A stretch of DNA of 64,000 nucleotides. Origin: Streptomyces iconiensis (lineage in GTDB: Bacteria > Actinomycetota > Actinomycetes > Streptomycetales > Streptomycetaceae). Positions 58,179 through 64,000 of the stretch are shown one piece after another (position 1 is the first letter of the stretch; the number at the start of each line of letters is the position of its first letter). Below the pieces are notes generated by a model that did not search any database, was not told the DNA's origin, and saw nothing but the letters and a program-made list of their open reading frames with translations. The stretch spans positions 62,001-126,000 of the forward strand of contig NZ_JANCPR020000001.1 of the NCBI RefSeq assembly GCF_028657195.3, in the 5' to 3' direction. The translations under genes and the position numbers were made by a program.

Positions 58179-60383
58179 ATGGGACCCGTGACGACACGGA
58201 CACAGACCGACAGACCGGAGGAACACCCGGCGCCACCGGGTGAAGGTGGCGGTCACGGAGGCGACGGCGGCCACAAGGGGCGCGGTGGACAAGAAGGACG
58301 CGGTAGCCCCGTACGGGGGTCGGGGCGCCGCAGGAGCCTGCCCTGGGCGGTGATCGGCCTGTGGCTCGTGGTGCTCGCGCTGGCCCTGCCGTTCAGCGGA
58401 AAGCTGGGTGACTCCACCCGCGACCAGCCCACCGACTACCTCCCGGCGAGCGCCGACTCGACCCGTGTGCACAAGCTCCTCGACCAGCTCCCCGGGGGCA
58501 ACACCACCGACCTGCTCCTGGTGCACCACCGCGACGGCGGCCTCACGGCGGCCGACAGGGAAACGGCCCAGCGGCAGGCGCGGGCGATCACAGGGGAGTA
58601 CGAGAGCACGGGCGGCAAGGCCGTTCCGCGTTCGGTGCCTGCCAAGGACGGCAAGACGCTGCTGACCGCTTTCTCGCTCACCGGCATGGAGGAGGAGGCC
58701 CGCGACAAGGCCGTCGGCGACATCCGCGAGTCGCTCGCCGATCCGCCGAGCGGGCTCCAGGTCGAACTCGGCGGCCCCGGGGCGCTGGAGGCCGACAGCA
58801 GCGCGATCTTCGATTCGGCCGACTCGACGCTGATGCTGGGAACGGCGACGGTCGTCGCCATCCTGCTGATCCTCACCTACCGCAGCCCGGTGCTGTGGCT
58901 GGTCCCGTTGACGGTGGTCGGCTTCGCCGCGCTCTCCTCGATGGCGCTGGTCTACGGGCTTGTGCAGGCGTTCGACCTCACGGTCACGACCATGAACACC
59001 TCCGTGATGACGGTGCTCATCTTCGGCGCCGGCACCGACTACGCGCTGCTGCTCGTCTCCCGCTACCGGGAGGAACTGCGGCGCCACGAGCGGCCGTTCG
59101 ACGCCATGTCCGCCGCGCTGCGCGGCTGCGGGCCGGCGGTACTCGCCTCCTCGGCGACGGTCGCGGCGGGGCTGCTGTGCCTGCTCGCCGCCGACCTCAA
59201 CAGCGTCAGCGGCCTCGGACCCGTCGGCGCCATCGGCGTCCTGTGCGCACTGGTCGCCATGGGCACGCTGCTGCCCGCGCTGCTGGTGCTGCTGGGGCGG
59301 CGCGTCTTCTGGCCGCTGATCCCCGCTTACGGCAGCCAACTCGTCGCGCGGCGCTCGCTGTTCACCTTCATGGGCACCTCGGCGGGACGCCGCCCGGTCG
59401 CCGTCCTGGCGGGCGGGGCCGCGCTGCTGGGCGCGCTCGCGCTGGGTTCGGTCGCGCTTCCGGGCGACCTGCGCCCGCAGGACACCTTCACCGACAAGCC
59501 CGAGTCCGTCTCCGCCATGGAGACCGTGCAGACCTCCTTCCCCGAGCGGAGCCGTCAGCCCGTGACCGTGCTGGCGCGCACAGGAGAGGCCGCACGCGTG
59601 GAGAGCACCGCCAAGTCCGGCGACGGCGTGGCGCGCGTGGAGCGCGGGCGCAGTGGAGGCGGCTGGACCGAGTTCGCGGTCTTCGCCGAGGGCGGCCCCG
59701 GCTCCGAACGGGAGAAGGACACGATCCACGACCTGCGCGGCGAACTCGGCTCCCTGGAGGGCGCAGGCGCGCTCGTCGGCGGGCCCAGCGCCGAGCAGAT
59801 CGACCTGGAGGAGGCCAACGCCGACGACCGCGCCGTGGTCATCCCCCTCGTGCTGGCAGCCGTGCTGATCATCCTGATCGCGCTGCTGCGCAGCCTCGTC
59901 GCGCCGCTCATCCTCGCCGCGGCCGTCGTCGCCTCGTGGGGCGCGGCGATGGGCCTGGGCGGGCTGGTGTTCGGGCCCGTTCTGGGCTTCGAGGGCCTGG
60001 ATCCGGGCGTTCCGCTGCTGTCGTTCGTCTTCCTGGTCGCACTCGGCGTCGACTACGGCATCTTCCTGATGCACCGCATGCGGGAGGAGTCCCTGCGCGG
60101 CGCTCCCGTGGCCGAGGCCGCGCTCACCGCGCTGCGGACGACCGGCGGCGTCATCGCCTCAGCGGGGATCGTGCTGGCCGCCACCTTCTGCGTCCTGGCG
60201 ACCATGCCGATGGTGATGATGGCCGAGCTGGGCTTCGTCATCGCCGTGGGCGTCCTGCTGGACACGTTCCTGGTCCGTACGTATCTGGTCACCTCAGCGA
60301 GCCAGTTGCTCAGGCGCTGGATGTGGTGGCCGGGGCGGCTGTTCCGGGAGGAGGGTGCGGCGAAGGCGCGGCAGGGCGAGTGA
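58179..60383 (+). CDS. MMPL/RND-family membrane exporter
   Basis: 734 residues of the actinobacterial MMPL type. Helix 1 is LPWAVIGLWLVVLALALPFS, a large extracytoplasmic loop follows, then two sets of about five helices. FGAGTDYALLLVSRYREEL and FLVALGVDYGIFLMHRMREE carry the GTDY/GVDY signatures that hold the proton-relay Asp. It exports lipids or other hydrophobic compounds using the proton gradient. The N-terminus has a Gly/His-rich tail (GGGHGGDGGHKGRGGQEG) typical of this genome. ATG 58179 has GAGGGGG upstream. The two-component pair downstream may regulate it. Confidence 0.9.
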   Translation: MGPVTTRTQTDRPEEHPAPPGEGGGHGGDGGHKGRGGQEGRGSPVRGSGRRRSLPWAVIGLWLVVLALALPFSGKLGDSTRDQPTDYLPASADSTRVHKLLDQLPGGNTTDLLLVHHRDGGLTAADRETAQRQARAITGEYESTGGKAVPRSVPAKDGKTLLTAFSLTGMEEEARDKAVGDIRESLADPPSGLQVELGGPGALEADSSAIFDSADSTLMLGTATVVAILLILTYRSPVLWLVPLTVVGFAALSSMALVYGLVQAFDLTVTTMNTSVMTVLIFGAGTDYALLLVSRYREELRRHERPFDAMSAALRGCGPAVLASSATVAAGLLCLLAADLNSVSGLGPVGAIGVLCALVAMGTLLPALLVLLGRRVFWPLIPAYGSQLVARRSLFTFMGTSAGRRPVAVLAGGAALLGALALGSVALPGDLRPQDTFTDKPESVSAMETVQTSFPERSRQPVTVLARTGEAARVESTAKSGDGVARVERGRSGGGWTEFAVFAEGGPGSEREKDTIHDLRGELGSLEGAGALVGGPSAEQIDLEEANADDRAVVIPLVLAAVLIILIALLRSLVAPLILAAAVVASWGAAMGLGGLVFGPVLGFEGLDPGVPLLSFVFLVALGVDYGIFLMHRMREESLRGAPVAEAALTALRTTGGVIASAGIVLAATFCVLATMPMVMMAELGFVIAVGVLLDTFLVRTYLVTSASQLLRRWMWWPGRLFREEGAAKARQGE

Positions 60384-60564
60384 GCTACGGGGAGCGGGCA
60401 CCTGTCTGCCGGACCACGCCCCGGCAGACAGGCACCCGCTCCCGCCCCACACCCCCGGCTCCCGCCCGCACTCCGCCGGCTCCCACCCGCCCCGGCTCCC
60501 CGCCGCTGTTCCAGCCCTCAGGGGCCGAACTCCCCTCCCATGCAGCAGGATTGGAGGCGTGAAG

Positions 60565-61836
60565 ATGCCCCGGGATCCGCTCACCTCGGTCATGACCCGC
60601 CCCCTGCGCTCCCCGCAGGAGGAGAGGGTGCCGGTCTCCCGGCGCGACCTTCTCCTCGCGCTCGCCGTCACCGTCGCGCAGACGGTGACGGCGCTGCTCG
60701 CGGGGCCGGGCGACGGACACCCGCCCACCGCACTCGGCTGGGCCCTGCTCACCCTCTCGGGTGCGGCACTGACCTTCAGGCGCCGCGCGCCCTGGCTCAC
60801 GATCGTGGCCATCGTCCTGTGTGTCGGCCCGTACCACGCCCAGGACTTCACCCACTCCGCCGCCGTTCCCGCCGCGCTGATCGCGCTCTACTCCATGGCG
60901 GCTGCCGGGCCGCCGCTGCGCTCGTTCGCCACCATCGGCGTCATCGTCGGGGTCATGGCGATGGTCATGGGAGGCGCGGGCGCCACCCACCAGCTCACCG
61001 AGATGCTGCGCACCTCGGGCTGGCTCGTCGTGTGTGTGCTGTTCGGCGAGACCATACGCATCCACCGCAACTACGTACGCGCCGTCGTCGAACGGGCCGA
61101 ACGGGCCGAGCGCACCCGCGAGGAGGAGGCGGCGCGGCGCGTGGCGCAGGAAAGGCTGCGCATCGCGCGCGATTTGCACGACCTGCTCGCGCACAGCATC
61201 ACCCTCATCGGCGTCCAGACCTCCGTCGCCGCACACGTGCTCGTCGCCGACCCGGAGCGCCTCGACAAGGAGGCCGTCGCCAAGGCGCTCGACGGCATCT
61301 CCGACACCTGCCGCTCGGCACGCGCCGAACTGCGTACGACGCTGGAGGTGCTGCGCGCCGACGACGCGGGCCGCGCGGGGCCGCTGCCCGGACTCTCCGG
61401 GCTGCCCGACCTGGCACGGGCCGCCTCGGGCGCGGGCGCGCGCGTCGAACTCGCCGTCCGCGACTCGGCGTTGGAGGCCGAGCCGGCACCGGCCGTCGGT
61501 GCCGCCGCCTACCGCATCGTGCAGGAGGCCATGACCAACGCCGTGCGGCACGCGGGCGCCTCGGTGGCGATACGGGCCGTGGTGGAGGGCGCCGAGGGGA
61601 TGCTGCGCGTCAGCGTCGTCGACGACGGCGGTGAAGAGGAGCCCGAACCCGAACCCGAACCCGATCCGGAACCGGCGCCCGACGCCCCCGCTCCCGTCAC
61701 CCGCGTGCCCGGATTCGGCATCGCGGGCATGCGCGAACGGGCCCGCAGCGTCGGCGGCACGCTGGAGGCCGGCCCGCGCCTGCGCGCCCCCGGCTTCGCC
61801 GTCACCGCGCTCCTGCCGGTGGGCGGCCCCGGCTGA
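60565..61836 (+). CDS. NarL-type sensor histidine kinase
   Basis: 423 residues. Four or five N-terminal membrane helices (SRRDLLLALAVTVAQTVTAL onward, to about 165), a HisKA_3 dimerisation segment with the phospho-His in ARDLHDLLAHSITLIG (about 205), and a HATPase with IVQEAMTNAVRHAG (N-box) and PGFGIAGMRERA (G-box). Between N- and G-box there is an acidic/Pro repeat (EEPEPEPEPDPEPAPDAPAP) that replaces the usual short ATP lid, a likely slippage insert. ATG 60565 has GGAGG upstream. The partner response regulator is 183 bp downstream. Confidence 0.9.
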   Translation: MPRDPLTSVMTRPLRSPQEERVPVSRRDLLLALAVTVAQTVTALLAGPGDGHPPTALGWALLTLSGAALTFRRRAPWLTIVAIVLCVGPYHAQDFTHSAAVPAALIALYSMAAAGPPLRSFATIGVIVGVMAMVMGGAGATHQLTEMLRTSGWLVVCVLFGETIRIHRNYVRAVVERAERAERTREEEAARRVAQERLRIARDLHDLLAHSITLIGVQTSVAAHVLVADPERLDKEAVAKALDGISDTCRSARAELRTTLEVLRADDAGRAGPLPGLSGLPDLARAASGAGARVELAVRDSALEAEPAPAVGAAAYRIVQEAMTNAVRHAGASVAIRAVVEGAEGMLRVSVVDDGGEEEPEPEPEPDPEPAPDAPAPVTRVPGFGIAGMRERARSVGGTLEAGPRLRAPGFAVTALLPVGGPG

Positions 61837-62019
61837 CCGCCGCCCGGCCGACCGCGCCCTGGCCTGCGGCCCGTCGCGCACCACTCCCCGTAACTCCCTC
61901 CGCGCACCGGGACCTCCTGGGCGCCCCGGAACACCCGAGCCGCCCGAGACCGACTCATCGAGACCCACCGAACCTGCGAACCGAACCCGCGAAACGCGCG
62001 AAACACCGAGAGGCTTCTC

Positions 62020-62712
62020 ATGACCGCAGCGCCGCCCATCCGGATCGTTCTCGCCGACGACCAGACCCTCGTGCGCGCCGCCTTCGCGATGCTCGTCGCC
62101 TCGGCACCGGACATGTCCGTCGTCGGGGAGGCCGGCACGGGGCGGGAGGCCGTGGCGGTGACCCGTTCGGCACGGGCCGACGTGGTGGTGATGGACATTC
62201 GCATGCCCGACCTGGACGGCATCGAGGCGACCCGGCTCATCGCGGCGGACGAGGACCTCAGCGGCGTGCGGATTCTCGTGCTCACCACGTACGACACCGA
62301 CGAGCACGTCGTCGAGGCACTGCGCGCCGGGGCCTCCGGGTTCCTGGTCAAGGACACCAAGCCGGCGGATCTTCTCGATGCCATACGGACCGTCGCAGCC
62401 GGTGACTCGCTGCTCTCGCCAGGGCCCACGGCCCGGCTGATCGCGCGCGTCCTGCGCGCGCCGGAGGCACCCGCTCCGGGCGAGCACGGCCCGGACGCAC
62501 TGCACGTACTGTCCGTACGCGAACGCCAGGTACTCTCCCTGGTCGCGCGCGGCCTGAACAACACCGAGATCGCAGAGGCCCTCGGCCTCTCGCCGCTCAC
62601 CGCCAAGACCCACGTGAGCCGCATCATGGGCAAACTCTCCGTACGCGACCGCGCACAACTGGTCATCGCCGCGTACGAGTCCGGCCTGGTCACCCCGGGA
62701 ACCCCCACCTGA
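62020..62712 (+). CDS. NarL/LuxR-family response regulator
   Basis: 230 residues. Receiver with VLADDQTLVRAAF, phospho-Asp in VVVMDIRMPDLDG, Thr in LVLTTYD and Lys in GFLVKDTKP; C-terminal LuxR helix-turn-helix LSVRERQVLSLVARGLNNTEIAEALG with SPLTAKTHVSRIMGKL. It is the DNA-binding partner of the kinase just upstream; the target is plausibly the MMPL exporter. ATG 62020 has GAGAGG upstream. Confidence 0.93.
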   Translation: MTAAPPIRIVLADDQTLVRAAFAMLVASAPDMSVVGEAGTGREAVAVTRSARADVVVMDIRMPDLDGIEATRLIAADEDLSGVRILVLTTYDTDEHVVEALRAGASGFLVKDTKPADLLDAIRTVAAGDSLLSPGPTARLIARVLRAPEAPAPGEHGPDALHVLSVRERQVLSLVARGLNNTEIAEALGLSPLTAKTHVSRIMGKLSVRDRAQLVIAAYESGLVTPGTPT

Positions 62713-62737
62713 CCCGCCGGTACGGGACAATGCGCGT

Positions 62738-62788
62738 ATGAGTCAGTCCCATGCCGCGAAGCCGCGCCGCGAGGCGGTGGCCTCGTGA
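62738..62788 (+). CDS. Short leader ORF upstream of recO (16 aa)
   Basis: ATG 62738 opens MSQSHAAKPRREAVAS, whose TGA overlaps GTG 62785, the start of the duplicated recO 5' copy (GTGA). This is the overlap used for translational coupling. Whether the peptide is real or merely incidental cannot be told from one genome. Confidence 0.35.
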   Translation: MSQSHAAKPRREAVAS

Positions 62789-62927
62789 GCCTGTTCCGCG
62801 ACGACGGCATCGTGCTGCGCACACAGCTGTTGTCTTCCGGGGGGCGACCCCCGTACCCCCGGCCGGAGCGCGAGGCGGTGGTCTCGTGAGCTTGTTCCGC
62901 GACGACGGCATCGTGCTGCGCACTCAG
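62771..62927 (+). repeat. Tandem duplication of the recO translation start region
   Basis: The 56-bp block 62771-62826 recurs at 62872-62927 with only three mismatches (offset 101 bp). It covers the recO ribosome-binding region and first 14 codons (SLFRDDGIVLRTQ). Between the copies is a stretch with GGGGGGCGACCCCCGTACCCC, a G/C-run element typical of Streptomyces intergenic repeats. Confidence 0.9.
62785..62889 (+). pseudogene. Truncated extra copy of the recO 5' end (34-codon ORF)
   Basis: GTG 62785 begins a copy of the RecO N-terminus (VSLFRDDGIVLRTQ), then runs into LLSSGGRPPYPRPEREAVVS and stops at TGA 62887-62889. That stop overlaps GTG 62886, the start of the intact recO (GTGA), so translation of this fragment could feed ribosomes into recO. 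Clearly a by-product of the 101-bp duplication. Confidence 0.7.
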
Positions 62928-63644
62928 AAGCTGGGTGAGGCGGACCGCATCATCACTGTGCTTACGCGGGGTCACGGGCGGGTGCGGGCCGTGGCGCGGG
63001 GGGTGCGGCGGACGAAGTCGAAGTTCGGGGCGCGGCTGGAGCCGTTCAGCCATGTGGATGTGCAGTTCTTCGCGCGGGGCAGCGAACTGGTGGGGCGGGG
63101 CCTGCCCCTGTGCACGCAGACGGAGACGATCGCCGCGTACGGCCAGGGCATCGTGGCGGACTACGACAGGTACACCGCAGGTACGGCCATGCTGGAGACC
63201 GCCGAGCGGTTCACGGACCACGAGGGCCAGCCCAATGTGCAGCAGTATCTGCTGCTGGTGGGCGGGTTGCGCACGCTGGCCTCGGGCGAGCACGGGCCTG
63301 GGCTCGTGCTGGACGCGTTCTTGCTGCGCTCCCTCGCCATGGGCGGCTACGCGCCCAGTTTCGGCGACTGCGCGAAGTGCGGGCTGCCGGGACCGAACCG
63401 GTTCTTCTCCGTGGGCTCCGGCGGCGTGGTGTGCGGCGACTGCCGGGTGCCGGGCAGCGTGGTGCCCTCGCCGGAGGCGCTGCGGTTGCTGGGGGCCCTG
63501 CTGACCGGGGACTGGGCGACGGCTGACGCCGCCGAGGCGCGGCACTGCCGCGAGGGGTCGGGGCTGGTTTCGGCGTATCTGCACTGGCACATGGAGCGCG
63601 GTCTGCGCTCCCTGCGGTACGTCCGGCAGGCGCCGAGCCGTTAG
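62886..63644 (+). CDS. recO: DNA repair protein RecO
   Basis: 252 residues; RecO loads RecA at SSB-coated gaps together with RecR and anneals single strands. N-terminal OB fold (SLFRDDGIVLRTQKLGEADRI), then a helical region with VRRTKSKFGARLEPFSH, and a zinc finger in GDCAKCGLPG and VVCGDCRVPG (CxxC...CxxC). GTG 62886 is the start of the intact copy; the same start region also exists 101 bp upstream as a broken duplicate. uppS begins 47 bp downstream. Confidence 0.95.
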   Translation: MSLFRDDGIVLRTQKLGEADRIITVLTRGHGRVRAVARGVRRTKSKFGARLEPFSHVDVQFFARGSELVGRGLPLCTQTETIAAYGQGIVADYDRYTAGTAMLETAERFTDHEGQPNVQQYLLLVGGLRTLASGEHGPGLVLDAFLLRSLAMGGYAPSFGDCAKCGLPGPNRFFSVGSGGVVCGDCRVPGSVVPSPEALRLLGALLTGDWATADAAEARHCREGSGLVSAYLHWHMERGLRSLRYVRQAPSR

Positions 63645-63691
63645 GCTCAGCCGGGTCCCTGCCGTAGGCCCCGCTGGAGATGAGTACCGAG

Positions 63692-64000
63692 ATGGCACGC
63701 CGCGGAATGCTGTCCTGGCAGCAGCAACGCGAGTACGCAAGGCCCGAGCCGCACCCCTCGGGTGCCCGCCCGCCCAAGATCCCCGGTGAGCTGGTCCCGA
63801 ACCATGTGGCGGTCGTCATGGACGGCAACGGCCGGTGGGCCAAGGAGCGTGGCCTGCCCCGTACGGAGGGGCACAAGGTCGGCGAGGGCGTCGTCATGGA
63901 CGTGCTCAAGGGCTGCCTGGAGATGGGCGTCAAGAATCTCTCCCTGTACGCGTTCTCGACGGAGAACTGGAAGCGCTCACCCGAAGAGGTCCGCTTCCTC
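63692..64000 (+). CDS. uppS: Isoprenyl transferase (undecaprenyl pyrophosphate synthase family), partial
   Basis: The first 103 codons of a cis-prenyltransferase are present; the gene runs off the window. The catalytic Asp and phosphate-binding motif are in [20 protein letters not shown], then [16 protein letters not shown] and [16 protein letters not shown]. It makes the polyprenyl carrier for peptidoglycan and other wall polymers. ATG 63692 gives [16 protein letters not shown], like relatives; ATG 63680, four codons earlier, is also in frame. Confidence 0.93.
   Translation, partial: MARRGMLSWQQQREYARPEPHPSGARPPKIPGELVPNHVAVVMDGNGRWAKERGLPRTEGHKVGEGVVMDVLKGCLEMGVKNLSLYAFSTENWKRSPEEVRFL

Overview
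The window is one stretch of a very GC-rich actinomycete chromosome. The proteins, the frequent GTG/TTG starts, the gene order and the conserved-core content (comEA-comEC-holA, rpsT-lepA, hrcA-dnaJ, era, phoH-ybeY, leuA, recO-uppS) all point to Streptomyces or a very close relative. There are no tRNAs, rRNAs, insertion sequences, prophage blocks, CRISPR arrays or biosynthetic gene clusters.

Layout. 1-10 kb: late-competence DNA-uptake genes comEA and comEC, a small antisense gene, holA, a 14-TM drug-type MFS pump and rpsT. The comEC frame has no stop codon and runs into holA. 10-20 kb: lepA, a long-chain acyl-CoA ligase, and a regulatory block of a receiver-only response regulator, a soluble hybrid histidine kinase and a divergent SpoIIE-type phosphatase. 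20-30 kb: hemW, a Uma2 nuclease, a DUF3097 protein, an MBL hydrolase, the CIRCE-controlled hrcA-dnaJ pair, a nitronate monooxygenase-rsmE pair, a HIT hydrolase carrying a collagen-like insert, and RNase Z. 30-40 kb: adenine deaminase, a PLP-dependent dehydratase, era, a cytidine-deaminase-like protein without catalytic residues, a lipoprotein, MmcQ/YjbR, a methyltransferase, and the phoH-ybeY-CorC operon. PhoH is interrupted by a 360-residue intein with class 3 features and a LAGLIDADG endonuclease. 40-51 kb: accessory metabolism (PfkB kinase/GH4, SDR, glucarate dehydratase-like enzyme, HAD phosphatase), three DUF397 genes behind a decapitated DUF5753 regulator, a protealysin-like M4 protease with an emfourin-type inhibitor, and leuA behind a leucine-rich leader peptide. 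51-64 kb: a TerB protein, GNAT, a GH1-MFS operon, a receptor Ser/Thr kinase, an MMPL pump with a two-component pair, recO (5' end duplicated) and the start of uppS.

A recurring oddity is repeat growth. Degenerate GC-rich tandem repeats fill many intergenic gaps, and Gly/Pro/Ala/His-rich repeats have grown inside loops of otherwise conserved proteins (HIT, ComEC, HAD phosphatase, histidine kinases, SpoIIE phosphatase). A 30-bp dispersed element recurs just downstream of three genes.

All functions are read from motifs and remembered family knowledge; no database search was run.
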